Positions 53,653 through 63,027 of a stretch of 64,000 bases of DNA are shown here, in pieces. Both the position numbers and the translations under genes were made by a program. Every line of letters begins with the position of its first letter. The first letter of the stretch is position 1. The notes under the pieces were generated by a model. It saw only the letters and a list, made by a program, of their open reading frames with translations. It had not been told where the DNA came from and searched no databases. This DNA comes from Flavobacterium luminosum. Lineage in GTDB: Bacteria > Bacteroidota > Bacteroidia > Flavobacteriales > Flavobacteriaceae. The stretch spans positions 38,507 through 102,506 of the forward strand of contig NZ_JAMLJM010000009.1 in NCBI RefSeq assembly GCF_023635005.1, written 5' to 3'.

Positions 53653-54525
53653 ATGCAATTTTTAGTATTTGCTATTATATATCCTATGTTGTGGCTTATT
53701 TCGAAGCTACCTTTCCGATTGTTATACCTTTTATCTGACGTTGTATTTTTTCTGGTTTATTACATCATTGGCTACAGAAAAAATACAGTTCGAAAAAATT
53801 TGGCTTTAGCCTTACCGCATTTATCTGAACAGGAACGGTTAATCATCGAAAAAAAATCGTTTCAGCATTTGTGCGACATGTTTCTGGAAATGATAAAGAC
53901 TTTAAGTATTACGAAAGAAGAAATTGAAAAAAGATTTTCTTTTGCCAATTTTGATGTATACCTGGATCTAGAAAAAAAAGGAAAAAGTATTGTACTATTG
54001 GCGTCTCATTATGCCAGCTACGAATGGTTAATTTCCATGAATCATTACATTAATTTTAGAGGAGTAGGAATTTACAAGAAAGTAGCAAATCCTCACTTTG
54101 ACAAATTAGTAAAAGACATCCGTTCTAAATACAAAGCTCATTTGGTAACTACTAAAGAAACCAAAGCTACCATCCAAAAAGATCATAAAGAAGGAAGATT
54201 GTGTGTCTATGGCTTTGCGAGTGATCAAACTCCAAGAAGATCTCCTAAAAATTACTGGTCTACGTTCATGGGAATCGAAACTCCGGTTCATGTAGGTGCT
54301 GAATTGTTGGCCAAACAATTTGATATGAATGTGATTTTTTTGAAAGTTAAGAAAGTAAAACGTGGGTTTTACGAGGCGACCTTCGAAGTTTTAGCAGAAG
54401 GAAATACCAAAAGCATACCCGATTATCAAATCACAGAAACTTATCTTCGTAAAGTAGAAGCACAAATATTAGAAACACCAGAATACTATCTGTGGACACA
54501 CAAAAGATGGAAACATCGAAAATAA
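53653..54525 (+). CDS. LpxL/HtrB-like lysophospholipid acyltransferase
   Basis: 290 aa from the ATG at 53653 (an upstream Met at 53593 adds 20 residues without homology-like character). An N-terminal membrane anchor is followed by the acyltransferase motif LASHYASYEW, a later SDQTPRRSP, and FLKVKKVKRGFYE. It probably adds an acyl chain to lipid A or a related lipid at the inner membrane. It is ended by a strong bidirectional terminator. Confidence 0.86.
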   Translation: MQFLVFAIIYPMLWLISKLPFRLLYLLSDVVFFLVYYIIGYRKNTVRKNLALALPHLSEQERLIIEKKSFQHLCDMFLEMIKTLSITKEEIEKRFSFANFDVYLDLEKKGKSIVLLASHYASYEWLISMNHYINFRGVGIYKKVANPHFDKLVKDIRSKYKAHLVTTKETKATIQKDHKEGRLCVYGFASDQTPRRSPKNYWSTFMGIETPVHVGAELLAKQFDMNVIFLKVKKVKRGFYEATFEVLAEGNTKSIPDYQITETYLRKVEAQILETPEYYLWTHKRWKHRK

Positions 54526-54568
54526 TACACAAAAAAAGCTCGGAAAAACCGAGCTTTTTTTGTGTATT
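54524..54568. terminator. Bidirectional terminator, 20-bp perfect stem
   Basis: The arms 54524-54543 and 54549-54568 are exact complements: a GC core (GCTCGG/CCGAGC) flanked by A7/T7 tracts, loop of five A. It serves the convergent acyltransferase and class V aminotransferase genes; its edges overlap both stop codons. Confidence 0.92.
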
Positions 54569-56054
54569 ATATGGTAAACCATTTATGAATCAATTCTTTT
54601 TCTACTTTTTGAGCCTCTTTATGTAGATACTCGTTTGTTGCAGGATTGTAATTATAATCTTTGGCCCACTCCTTATGGTTTTGTGCCAATTTCCTGATAG
54701 ATTGACACACATACTCAATCTCAGCATTGGTAGTCGTTGGGTGAATCGACATACGTATCCATCCTGGTTTTTGAACCAAATCTCCTGAATCAATATTGCA
54801 AGTAATCGCATTGGAGGTTTCCTGATCTACATGGAGTAAATAATGTCCATACGTCCCTGCACAACTACAGCCACCGCGGGTTTGAATTCCAAAACGATCA
54901 TTTAACAATTTCACCCCTAGGTTATAATGCAAATCGTCTATGTAAAAAGAAATAACTCCCAATCGATCTTTGTGTTGACCTGCCAAGATGTTAATATTTG
55001 ATTCTTTGGATAATTCATCAAAAATATAATCGACAATCTCATGTTCTCTTTGCAGAATATTATCGACTCCCATTTTTTCTTTCAATTGAATAGCCAATGC
55101 TGTTTTAATTACTTGTAAAAACCCCGGAGTTCCACCATCTTCTCTATCCTCTATATTATCAATATATTTGTGTTCTCCCCAAGGATTAGTCCATGACACA
55201 GTTCCTCCTCCTGGGCAATCCGGCACATTGTTCTTGTATAAATTTTTATTAAAAATTAATACACCAGAAGTTCCTGGTCCTCCTAAGAATTTATGCGGCG
55301 AAAAAAAGATCGCATCCAAATAAGCTTCAGGATCTTCGGGGTGCATATCTATAGTTACATAAGGACCTGAACAAGCAAAATCTACAAAACAAACACCTCC
55401 ATTTTGATGCATCCATTTGGCTACTTCGTGATAAGGAGTTTGAATCCCAGTAACATTGGAACAAGAGGTCATCGAGGCAATTTTAAAACTTCTGTCTTTG
55501 TATTGCTCCACTAATTTTTTAAAATTCTCCATAGAGAACAAACCTTCCTCATCGGCTGGAATCACAACCACATCTGCAATCGTTTCTAACCATGAAGTCT
55601 GATTCGAATGGTGTTCCATGTGTGAAATAAATACGATGGGACGTACTTCTTGAGGGATATTGGTGAATTCTTTTAAATTTTCAGATACACGCAATCCTAA
55701 AATACGTTGAAACTTATTTACCACACCAGTCATTCCCGTACCGTCAGTAATTAAAACATCATTTGCATTTGCGTTTACATGATTTTTGATAATGTGGCGC
55801 GCTTGATGATACGCCATTGTCATTGCTGTACCCGAAACCGTGGTTTCTGTATGAGTGTTGGCTACAAACGGTCCAAAATCGTTGATGATTTTCTCTTCAA
55901 TTGGACGGTACAAACGACCTGAGGCGGTCCAATCCGTATAGATTATTTTTTGAGTTCCAAAAGGGGATTGAAACTCTTGATTGATTCCGATTATTTGATC
56001 TCTAAACTGTTTAAAATAGAGCTCTAACGAGGTATTTACCGTATTGGTCGACAT
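54567..56054 (-). CDS. Class V aminotransferase (cysteine desulfurase-like)
   Basis: 495 aa. The PLP lysine is in FFSPHKFLGGPGTSG (K255), with the preceding DFACSGPY segment (226-232) and the C-terminal RFGIQTRGGCSCAGTYG, where a Cys-rich loop similar to SufS-type desulfurases is seen. It is longer than SufS by about 90 residues. The reaction is not known; the annotation is to the fold and family. Confidence 0.86.
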   Translation of the reverse strand: MSTNTVNTSLELYFKQFRDQIIGINQEFQSPFGTQKIIYTDWTASGRLYRPIEEKIINDFGPFVANTHTETTVSGTAMTMAYHQARHIIKNHVNANANDVLITDGTGMTGVVNKFQRILGLRVSENLKEFTNIPQEVRPIVFISHMEHHSNQTSWLETIADVVVIPADEEGLFSMENFKKLVEQYKDRSFKIASMTSCSNVTGIQTPYHEVAKWMHQNGGVCFVDFACSGPYVTIDMHPEDPEAYLDAIFFSPHKFLGGPGTSGVLIFNKNLYKNNVPDCPGGGTVSWTNPWGEHKYIDNIEDREDGGTPGFLQVIKTALAIQLKEKMGVDNILQREHEIVDYIFDELSKESNINILAGQHKDRLGVISFYIDDLHYNLGVKLLNDRFGIQTRGGCSCAGTYGHYLLHVDQETSNAITCNIDSGDLVQKPGWIRMSIHPTTTNAEIEYVCQSIRKLAQNHKEWAKDYNYNPATNEYLHKEAQKVEKELIHKWFTI

Positions 56055-56123
56055 TGTGTTGAAATTTGTGTCAAATATACATTTTTTACCAATTTTATAA
56101 CGTTATTTTCTTTGTTTTATCCC

Positions 56124-56131
56124 TATTTTTG
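56124..56131 (+). promoter_or_regulatory. Candidate -7 box for selO
   Basis: TATTTTTG at 56124-56131 fits TAnnTTTG, 36 bases upstream of the selO start codon at 56167. Confidence 0.4.
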
Positions 56132-56166
56132 AAAAGTAAAATTCCAACCTCTAATTGAAGATTATC

Positions 56167-57720
56167 ATGCCGTTCATACCCCAAAATACATTCACCCAAT
56201 CTTTACCGGGAGATCCGGAAACATCTAATGAAGTACGTAAAGTTTTTGGCGCTTGTTATTCGTTCGTAACTCCAACGAAACCCGTTAATCCTACTTTAAT
56301 TCATACTTCAAAAGAAGTTTTTCAAAATATTGGTTTACAATACACTAAAGAAAACAAAAATCATTTTACTGATCTTTTTTCCGGTGCTATTATTTTAAAA
56401 AACACTCAGCCCTATTCCATGTGTTATGGTGGACATCAGTTTGGAAATTGGGCAGGGCAATTGGGAGACGGTAGAGCTATTAATTTATTTGAAAGTAATG
56501 GCTACACCGTTCAATTAAAAGGAGCTGGAAAAACTCCATATTCAAGAACTGCCGATGGCTTGGCAGTATTGCGTTCTTCAATACGAGAATATCTTTGCGC
56601 CGAAGCGATGCATCATTTAGGAGTTCCTACTACCCGCTCGCTATCTTTAATATCTAGTGGAAACAAGGTATTACGTGATGTTTTGTACAATGGAAACCCT
56701 GCCTACGAACAAGGAGCTATTGTTGCGCGTGTAGCACCTTCCTTCATTAGATTTGGAAATTTCGAAATTCACGCTTCGAGAAACGATATAGCTACTTTGC
56801 AACAATTGACCGATTACACCATTTCTCACCATTTCCCTGAAATTTATTCCGAAGGAAAACAGAAATATCTAGACTTTTTTCAGAAAGTAGTACAATCGAC
56901 TTTAGCTATGGTTTTACACTGGCAACGAGTTGGTTTTGTTCATGGCGTTATGAATACTGATAATATGTCGATTCATGGTATTACCATAGATTACGGACCT
57001 TATGGCTGGCTCGAAGATTTTGATCCCGATTGGACTCCCAACACAACGGATCGTGAATACCGCCGCTATCGTTTCGGAAATCAGCCAGAAGTCGCTTTAT
57101 GGAATTTATATCAATTAGCTAATGCTTTGTATCCATTACTTCAGGAAAGCGATGGACTTCAACGTATTTTAGAGCAATATCCTATCGACTTTGAAAGAGG
57201 TTATCAACAAATGATGCTTCGAAAATTAGGATTAGAAAACACCATAGAAAATGAAGATAAATTTTTAACAGAACTTACTCAAAATCTTAAAGTTACCTCT
57301 ACTGATTTTACTATTTTCTTTAGATTACTTTCAACAATAAAAAAAGAAGATACCTCAAGTATTGCTTTAGATAAAATATCCAGTTCTTTTTATTATCCTG
57401 AAAGAATCACCGAGGCTATGAAAAGACAATGGTTGGATTGGTTTAGCGTTTATTTAAACCGATTACAAAACGAACTGCTTACGGATGAAGAGCGAAGCAA
57501 AAATATGAATCAGGTAAATCCCAAATACGTCCTTAGAAATTATATGGCTCAATTGGCTATTGAAGAAGCAGAGAAAGGAAATTATCAATTAATAGACGAG
57601 CTATTTACGCTCTTACAAAAACCTTATGACGAACAACCGGATTATGAAAGATGGTTTACCAAACGTCCCGAATGGGCCAAAACCAAAATTGGCTGTTCTA
57701 TGCTATCCTGTAGTTCGTAA
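56167..57720 (+). CDS. selO: Protein adenylyltransferase SelO (YdiU family)
   Basis: 517 aa from the ATG at 56167 (a TTG at 56155 is also in frame). SelO pseudokinase pattern: YGGHQFGNWAGQLGDGRA, QLKGAGKTPYSRTADG (the Lys binding ATP), FVHGVMNTDNMSIHG with the Asp/Asn metal site, IDYGPYGWLEDF, and a C-terminus ending CSMLSCSS, the Cys version of the selenocysteine end. It transfers AMP to Ser/Thr/Tyr residues of proteins during oxidative stress. It is a single-gene unit. Confidence 0.95.
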   Translation: MPFIPQNTFTQSLPGDPETSNEVRKVFGACYSFVTPTKPVNPTLIHTSKEVFQNIGLQYTKENKNHFTDLFSGAIILKNTQPYSMCYGGHQFGNWAGQLGDGRAINLFESNGYTVQLKGAGKTPYSRTADGLAVLRSSIREYLCAEAMHHLGVPTTRSLSLISSGNKVLRDVLYNGNPAYEQGAIVARVAPSFIRFGNFEIHASRNDIATLQQLTDYTISHHFPEIYSEGKQKYLDFFQKVVQSTLAMVLHWQRVGFVHGVMNTDNMSIHGITIDYGPYGWLEDFDPDWTPNTTDREYRRYRFGNQPEVALWNLYQLANALYPLLQESDGLQRILEQYPIDFERGYQQMMLRKLGLENTIENEDKFLTELTQNLKVTSTDFTIFFRLLSTIKKEDTSSIALDKISSSFYYPERITEAMKRQWLDWFSVYLNRLQNELLTDEERSKNMNQVNPKYVLRNYMAQLAIEEAEKGNYQLIDELFTLLQKPYDEQPDYERWFTKRPEWAKTKIGCSMLSCSS

Positions 57721-57849
57721 TTAATCATACCAATTCATTTTCATTACTCATTGCACCATTATTAGTCAATTTTGTAAATGAAAACTAGAAATTGAATTAT
57801 GAAAATTTTAGTTAAATTGCTAAATAGAATACCATAAATTAGAGAAACG

Positions 57850-58125
57850 ATGCAACAAAAAACACATTATAGTAACGGTCAAATTATTTCAACTCTGGAG
57901 GATAATGTGCTCACCTTTTTCTATAAAAATGGGATTATTAAAGCCAAAGGACCTTATATCAACAATCTTATGGAAGACGAGTGGCTTTTTTATCGTGAAA
58001 ATGGTGATTTATGGCAAATTGGTCATTTTAAAAATAATATGAAACATGGAAATTTTACTCGTTATGACCGCAACGGTGCCATAGAATACAACGAAAATTT
58101 TCTCGACAACAAAAAGGTCAAATAA
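57850..58125 (+). CDS. YwqK-like MORN-repeat small protein
   Basis: 91 aa made of repeating beta hairpin units of the MORN/YwqK type: YSNGQIIS, YKNGIIKAKGPYINN, YRENGDLWQIGHFKNNMKHGNF, YDRNGAIEYNENF. It is too short for the full-length antitoxin family (about 150 aa). No toxin gene is adjacent, so it is probably a surface or scaffold protein. The exact role is unknown. Confidence 0.7.
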   Translation: MQQKTHYSNGQIISTLEDNVLTFFYKNGIIKAKGPYINNLMEDEWLFYRENGDLWQIGHFKNNMKHGNFTRYDRNGAIEYNENFLDNKKVK

Positions 58126-58223
58126 TTAAATTTATCCAGAATAGCCATAGATTTTATTTTGGCCTATTTATTGATTATTCACATTTAAACTTGAAACGTT
58201 TTTTTAAAACAAACAATAATTTT

Positions 58224-58231
58224 TATATTTG
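58224..58231 (+). promoter_or_regulatory. Candidate -7 box upstream of the His-rich protein
   Basis: TATATTTG at 58224-58231, 29 bases upstream of the start codon at 58261. Confidence 0.4.
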
Positions 58232-58260
58232 ACGTTATAACCACTTAACCTATAACAACT

Positions 58261-58704
58261 ATGAAAAATTTAAGCAGAACATTTATTATTGCACTTTTTC
58301 TATTTTTAATTATCCCTGACAATCTATTTTCACAAGGACCACCACCATGGGCACCTGCACACGGTTATCGCGCTAAAACAAGATATGTGTATTTCCCTGA
58401 TAGAAATTTCTATTATGATCTAAACACGCGCAACTATATTTATCTTAGCGGTTCTAATTGGAGAGTGAGTGCTACTTTACCAAAACTTTTCATTGGTATA
58501 AATCTAGGTAAAAGCACACAAATTGAATTAGATTTTGTTGGAGAAAGACCTTACAGAGAAAACCATGTTCATGTTGTAAAATACAAAAAACCTAAGAAAG
58601 TGAAAGCTCACAGACATCATCATCGCCACCATGATGATCATGATCACGACCACCATGATCACGGAAGAGGAAATGGTCATGGCAGAGGACACGGAAGACA
58701 TTAA
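58261..58704 (+). CDS. Exported His-rich protein
   Basis: 147 aa. A signal peptide (1-25, ending NLFSQ) is followed by a small beta domain (YVYFPDRNFYYDLNTRNYIYLSG), then a C-terminus with about 20 His in the last 40 residues, mixed with Asp, Gly and Arg (HHHRHHDDHDHDHHDHG). It may bind nickel, zinc or copper in the periplasm. No named family is recognised. It is ended by a clear terminator. Confidence 0.75.
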   Translation: MKNLSRTFIIALFLFLIIPDNLFSQGPPPWAPAHGYRAKTRYVYFPDRNFYYDLNTRNYIYLSGSNWRVSATLPKLFIGINLGKSTQIELDFVGERPYRENHVHVVKYKKPKKVKAHRHHHRHHDDHDHDHHDHGRGNGHGRGHGRH

Positions 58705-58709
58705 AAAAC

Positions 58710-58743
58710 AACCCTGAACATAAGTTCAGGGTTATTTTTTTTT
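58710..58743 (+). terminator. Terminator after the His-rich gene
   Basis: Perfect 10-bp stem AACCCTGAAC/GTTCAGGGTT (58710-58719, 58724-58733), loop ATAA, T-run 58735-58743. It lies between convergent genes; A-rich flank may serve glmM too. Confidence 0.88.
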
Positions 58744-60130
58744 AAATACCAGCGATTACTTTTAATTCGCCAACAAAACGCTCTGCCAAATCATCTGCAG
58801 CAGATTGCGTAGAAGCTTCGGTATAAATTCGAATTATAGGCTCAGTATTTGATTTTCGCAAATGCACCCATTCAGAAGCAAAATCAATTTTCACTCCATC
58901 AATTGTAGAAATCTCTTCTGCTTTGTACTGCTCAGTCATCTTTGCTAATACAGCATCTACATCGATTTGAGGAGTCAATTCGATTTTATTTTTACTCATA
59001 AAATACTGTGGATAAGACGCTCTTAACTCAGCTACTGTCTTTTGCTGATTTGCTAAATAGGTCAAAAATAATGCTACTCCCACTAACGCATCCCTTCCGT
59101 AGTGCAGTTCAGGATAAATAATACCTCCATTACCTTCTCCTCCTATTATCGCATTTGTAGCTTTCATTAACTCAACTACATTGACCTCACCTACAGCACT
59201 CGCTTGATAACTTCCCTTGTGTTTTTCGGTAATATCGCGTAAAGCTCTAGAAGAAGACATATTCGAAACCGTGTTTCCTGGTGTTTTACTCAAAACATAA
59301 TCGGCTACAGCAACCAAAGTATATTCTTCTCCAAACATTTCACCATCGTTAGAAATAAACGCCAAACGATCTACATCGGGATCCACCACGATTCCAAAAT
59401 CAGCCTTTTCTTCTTGGACTAATTTACAAATATCTCCCAGATGTTCTTTCAATGGTTCTGGATTGTGAGGAAAATGACCATTAGGTTCACAGTATAATTT
59501 CACCACTTCAACGCCCATTTGTTCCAACAACTTCGGAATAATAATACCACCCGAAGAATTCACACCATCTACCACTACTTTGAACTTTTTCTGAGCTACA
59601 GCTTCCACATCTACTAGAGGTAAATTCAAGACTTCATCGATATGAATGTCCATGTAAGCATCATTATGAATTACTTCACCTAAAAAATCGACCTCTGAAA
59701 AATCAAACGCTTCCGATTCGGCAATTTCAAGGATTTTAGCACCTTCAGAACCGTTTAAAAATTCACCTTTAGCATTCAATAATTTTAAAGCGTTCCATTG
59801 TTTCGGGTTATGAGAAGCCGTAAGAATAATTCCACCATCCGCTTGTTCTAAAGGAACAGCCACTTCCACTGTTGGAGTCGTAGACAATCCCAAATCGATT
59901 ACATCTATCCCCAATCCAACTAAAGTATTTACCACTAAATTATGAATCATAGGACCGGAAATACGAGCATCACGACCTATACACACTTTTAGTTTCGTCT
60001 TGTTACTATTTTGTTTTAAAAAAGTTCCATAAGCCGATGCAAATTTCACAGCATCCACAGGAGTCAGGTTCTCCCCTACTTTTCCACCAATAGTTCCCCT
60101 AATTCCTGAAATAGATTTTATTAACGTCAT
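58742..60130 (-). CDS. glmM: Phosphoglucosamine mutase
   Basis: 462 aa. The phosphoserine loop is ILTASHNPKQWNAL (S106), the metal loop DPDVDRLAF and the sugar-binding loop GGEGNGG are intact, and the C-terminal phosphate loop is present (RKSNTEPIIRIYTEA). It converts glucosamine-6-phosphate to glucosamine-1-phosphate for cell-wall and LPS synthesis. It is a housekeeping gene. Confidence 0.92.
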   Translation of the reverse strand: MTLIKSISGIRGTIGGKVGENLTPVDAVKFASAYGTFLKQNSNKTKLKVCIGRDARISGPMIHNLVVNTLVGLGIDVIDLGLSTTPTVEVAVPLEQADGGIILTASHNPKQWNALKLLNAKGEFLNGSEGAKILEIAESEAFDFSEVDFLGEVIHNDAYMDIHIDEVLNLPLVDVEAVAQKKFKVVVDGVNSSGGIIIPKLLEQMGVEVVKLYCEPNGHFPHNPEPLKEHLGDICKLVQEEKADFGIVVDPDVDRLAFISNDGEMFGEEYTLVAVADYVLSKTPGNTVSNMSSSRALRDITEKHKGSYQASAVGEVNVVELMKATNAIIGGEGNGGIIYPELHYGRDALVGVALFLTYLANQQKTVAELRASYPQYFMSKNKIELTPQIDVDAVLAKMTEQYKAEEISTIDGVKIDFASEWVHLRKSNTEPIIRIYTEASTQSAADDLAERFVGELKVIAGI

Positions 60131-60238
60131 ATTTTAAACACGAATTAATTACAAAATACAAATATAAAGGTTACCAAGTTCTATCAAATACAGTTGCAAA
60201 AGATTTTTTAACAAATACCAATACCAACTGAAAGTTTG

Positions 60239-60246
60239 TATATTTG
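60239..60246 (+). promoter_or_regulatory. Candidate -7 box for the ACP phosphodiesterase gene
   Basis: TATATTTG at 60239-60246 fits TAnnTTTG, 21 bases upstream of the ATG at 60268, in the divergent gap to glmM. Confidence 0.42.
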
Positions 60247-60267
60247 ATTACTTAAGACTATGAATAG

Positions 60268-60867
60268 ATGAATTTCTTAGCACATACCTATCTTTCAGGC
60301 GAAAATGAACTTTTGCGCATTGGTAATTTTATGGCTGATGGTATACGTGGGCATCAATACCAAAACTATCCTATAGAAATTCAGAAAGGAATTTTATTAC
60401 ATCGTAGCATTGATACTTTCACTGATGCTCATCCTATTTATAGACAAAGTAAACACCGTCTTCATGAAAAATACGGGCATTATTCCGGAGTAATCATGGA
60501 TATTGTATACGATCATTTTTTAGCGAAAAATTGGTCACAATACCACCCTGAAAATTTAAAAAACTATACTCAAAACTTTTATCAATCTTTATTAAAAAAT
60601 CATGGACTCCTCAATGAAAAAACACAAAAAATGATTCCGTACATGATTGCGCGCGATTGGTTTAATAGTTATGCCACTTTGGAAGGCTTAAAAATGATTT
60701 TATTTCAAATGGATCATCGAACTCATCAACGCGTTCACATGCAAGAAGCTATCCATGAAGTGAAAGAATTTTATACAGAATTTGAAACTGAATTCAGTCT
60801 TTTTTTTGATAAGCTAGAAAAGCATTGTCAAGAAAAAATATCCGAATTGAATCATAATTATTTATAA
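60268..60867 (+). CDS. Acyl-carrier-protein phosphodiesterase-like (AcpH/DUF479)
   Basis: 199 aa. The DUF479 pattern is MNFLAHTYLSGENELLRIGNFMADGIRG, IQKGILLHRSIDTFTDAHPIY and GVIMDIVYDHFLAKNW, with metal-binding His/Asp residues. It removes the 4'-phosphopantetheine arm from ACP. It is the last core gene before the cassette array. Confidence 0.88.
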   Translation: MNFLAHTYLSGENELLRIGNFMADGIRGHQYQNYPIEIQKGILLHRSIDTFTDAHPIYRQSKHRLHEKYGHYSGVIMDIVYDHFLAKNWSQYHPENLKNYTQNFYQSLLKNHGLLNEKTQKMIPYMIARDWFNSYATLEGLKMILFQMDHRTHQRVHMQEAIHEVKEFYTEFETEFSLFFDKLEKHCQEKISELNHNYL

Positions 60868-60903
60868 GTTTTTCATTACACTTTTTTATTTAATAAATAT
60901 AAT

Positions 60904-60911
60904 TACATTTG
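60904..60911 (+). promoter_or_regulatory. Candidate promoter reading into the cassette array
   Basis: TACATTTG at 60904-60911 fits the TAnnTTTG box. It lies between the last chromosomal gene and the first cassette boundary, pointing at the lincosamide gene, so it may be the common promoter of the array. No clear -33 element is seen. Confidence 0.4.
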
Positions 60912-61001
60912 TATACAAGCGAAGAAAACTATTTTAAAAAACGAAGTACACTTTTTTAAATAGTATTTTGTAACTTATTGAAAAACAATAAAAAACTAAA
61001 A

Positions 61002-61035
61002 AACACCCGTAATAAGGTTCGCCTATTTACGAGTT
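61002..61035 (+). repeat. Short attI- or attC-like half site at array start
   Basis: The sequence starts with AAC (61002-61004) and ends in GTT (61033-61035), with CGTAA/TTACG arms (61008-61012, 61027-61031) between. It is much shorter than the other two sites. From the GTT onward the sequence is the same as that following the second site at 62874. It could be the primary insertion site of the array or the remnant of an earlier attC. Confidence 0.5.
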
Positions 61036-61186
61036 GGCGGTAATTTTACCAAACAGAATGTTGAACATAAAAAAGTATAATCCGATGAAGCTATAAGTAA
61101 CTGTCCAAAATAAACAACGTAAAACTTTTTCATTGCTTTCGAAAAGTAGTGAAAATTTCTATTATCAACATTTAAAAATTAGAAAA

Positions 61187-61957
61187 ATGACACAGTTACA
61201 AATGATTGACAAAACAAAATATATAGCTCAACAAGACGAAAATGTTTCCGCCGTTTTTATGTATGGTTCATTTACCAAAAACGAAGGAGACAAATATTCT
61301 GACATCGAATTTTACATCTTCTTGAAAAATAAAGAAAATTTCTCGACAGAAAAATGGGTAAATCAAATTCATCCTTTGGCTTTATATTTTACAAACGAAT
61401 ATGGAAGTGAAGTTGCTATTTTCGAGAATATGGTCAGAGGAGAATTCCATTTTTTAAAAACGGAGGAAATTGAAATTATCAAATCTTGGGACGGAATTGT
61501 TGAATTTAGCGATTTTGACCAAATGAACCTAACCGACAAAGATGGACTTTTAAGGAAAACGCTTAATCAAATCAAAACGAAATCGCCTGAAAGAATAACA
61601 AATGAAAATATTTTGTGGTTAAGCCAATCATTACTGAATGTTGTACTGACAACAAGCAACTTGATTAAACGAGAAGAATTTGCTCACGCTCATCACAGTT
61701 TATCAAATGTGCAGAAATACTTGCTTTGGCTTATAAGAGCAAGAACAAGCAAAACGCAACATTGGGAAAGTCCGACTAAAAGTCTCGAAAAGGACATTGA
61801 CACGATTTGGTATTCAGCGTATAAAAAAGTAACATCAGATTTAAATCCCAAAAACATCATTTTGGCTTTTGAGAACTCATTAAATTTATCGGAAAAACTA
61901 TTTGATGAACTAAATATTGAACCCAAACTGAAAGAAATCCTACACAAAATAAGATAA
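61187..61957 (+). CDS. Lincosamide nucleotidyltransferase, first copy
   Basis: 256 aa from the ATG at 61187 (an upstream Met at 61133 adds 18 residues). The nucleotidyltransferase motif is FMYGSFTKNEGDKYSDIEFYIF (catalytic Asp in the SDIE part), and the family markers HPLALYFTNEYGSEVAIFENMVRGEFHF match Lnu(F)/Lnu(B)/Lnu(H)-type enzymes, which adenylylate lincomycin and clindamycin. It is the first cassette of the array and reads away from the chromosomal genes. Activity and drug range are inferred from the family. Confidence 0.8.
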   Translation: MTQLQMIDKTKYIAQQDENVSAVFMYGSFTKNEGDKYSDIEFYIFLKNKENFSTEKWVNQIHPLALYFTNEYGSEVAIFENMVRGEFHFLKTEEIEIIKSWDGIVEFSDFDQMNLTDKDGLLRKTLNQIKTKSPERITNENILWLSQSLLNVVLTTSNLIKREEFAHAHHSLSNVQKYLLWLIRARTSKTQHWESPTKSLEKDIDTIWYSAYKKVTSDLNPKNIILAFENSLNLSEKLFDELNIEPKLKEILHKIR

Positions 61958-61966
61958 AAAAACTAC

Positions 61967-62157
61967 CGCCAACATCGGTTTTGCAAAAGAGCGGGTTAAG
62001 TGGTTAATTCAAGGTTTGTGCATTTAATCCGCAAAACCATTTTTTATTTGCTTTTAAAATGTAAATTAGCAAATAGAAAAAATGGTTTTGCTTAAGTTAG
62101 TTCAAAATTGAAAGTTTAGTCTTTCTAATCCGCTCCTTCGCAAAGCCGCAAAACGTT
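61967..62157 (+). repeat. attC-like site of the first lincosamide cassette
   Basis: Starts with CGCCAAC at the end of the cassette and ends with AACGTT (GTT at 62155-62157). It contains the pair GAGCGGGTTA (about 61988) and TAATCCGCT (about 62126), and a long inner hairpin (GCAAAACCATTTTTTATTTGC against GCAAATAGAAAAAATGG...). The first bases of its cassette (GTTGGCGG) are complementary to its own start (CCGCCAAC), as in integron cassettes. It is unusually long (about 190 bp). Confidence 0.7.
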
Positions 62158-62207
62158 AGCTGTAATTTTACTGCAACAAAATCACCCAAAGAAAATTAAT
62201 TTACATA

Positions 62208-62750
62208 ATGATACTTTTAATTAATGCAAAAACATATAGTTTTATATCTAAAGTTGAGTTAACAGAATTTAAATTGAATCAGAAAATAGAAAACTATGTA
62301 TCAACTGATAGGTTTTCAGAAACGAATGAACTAATTGATAAATTTTCAACTCAATTTAATTTAATGCAACATCAAATCATAAAATTAGAGTCAGAATTAA
62401 ATGATAAAAATATACAATATGTTGGATTTGTTCCTGGAAAATTTTCTGAATTCTCATCCTTCCCAATCTATTTAGATATCAAAAATACCCGAGGAAAGTT
62501 AATTTATTGGAAAGATTGGGATTACATTTTTCAAAAAATAGAAGACAAATATTATTTATGGTGTTTCTTAGGTGGAATTGCTGATATACAGCGTGAAATT
62601 GAGCTAAGTGATGAACAAACACAAAACTATCATAATTTAGGAATAGAATATATTGACAGACTAATCACTGATCTAAAAAAACTCAACGATTCTGAAACCT
62701 ATAAAAAAGCTATTGAAGAAAATCGAGAAGTTTATAAAAACTACAGCTAA
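62208..62750 (+). CDS. Cassette-borne protein of unknown function
   Basis: 180 aa, acidic, no signal peptide or membrane segment. It has a helical first half with ELTEFKLNQKIENY, a central IQYVGFVPGKFSEFSSFPIYLD and a motif WKDWDYIFQKIEDKYYLWCFLGG. It starts 51 bases after a GTT boundary and ends 6 bases before the next attC start, filling its cassette of about 719 bases. No family is recognised. Confidence 0.6.
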   Translation: MILLINAKTYSFISKVELTEFKLNQKIENYVSTDRFSETNELIDKFSTQFNLMQHQIIKLESELNDKNIQYVGFVPGKFSEFSSFPIYLDIKNTRGKLIYWKDWDYIFQKIEDKYYLWCFLGGIADIQREIELSDEQTQNYHNLGIEYIDRLITDLKKLNDSETYKKAIEENREVYKNYS

Positions 62751-62876
62751 CAGCGGTTTGTTTCAAGTGGCGGTTTAGTGATAATCCGAAAACGCCGTTG
62801 TAAAATTTAATAATTAGTTTATATTTGTGTTGGCTTGGTGTTAAAATCGCCACCTAAAAACAAGCCACAGAACGTT
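62745..62876 (+). repeat. attC-like site of the unknown-protein cassette
   Basis: Starts with AGCTAAC at 62745-62751 and ends with AACGTT (GTT at 62874-62876), about 132 bp. The two ends pair: CAGCGGTTTGTTT near the start against AAACAAGCCAC near the end, and GTGGCGGTT against AATCGCCAC, giving an imperfect hairpin of the attC type. The start AGCTAAC is complementary to GTTAGCT at the beginning of its own cassette (62155 on). Confidence 0.72.
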
Positions 62877-63027
62877 GGCGGTAATTTTACCAAACAGAAT
62901 GTTGAACATAAAAAAGTATAATCCGATGAAGCTATAAGTAACTGTCCAAAATAAACAACGTAAAACTTTTTCATTGCTTTCGAAAAGTAGTGAAAATTTC
63001 TATTATCAACATTTAAAAATTAGAAAA

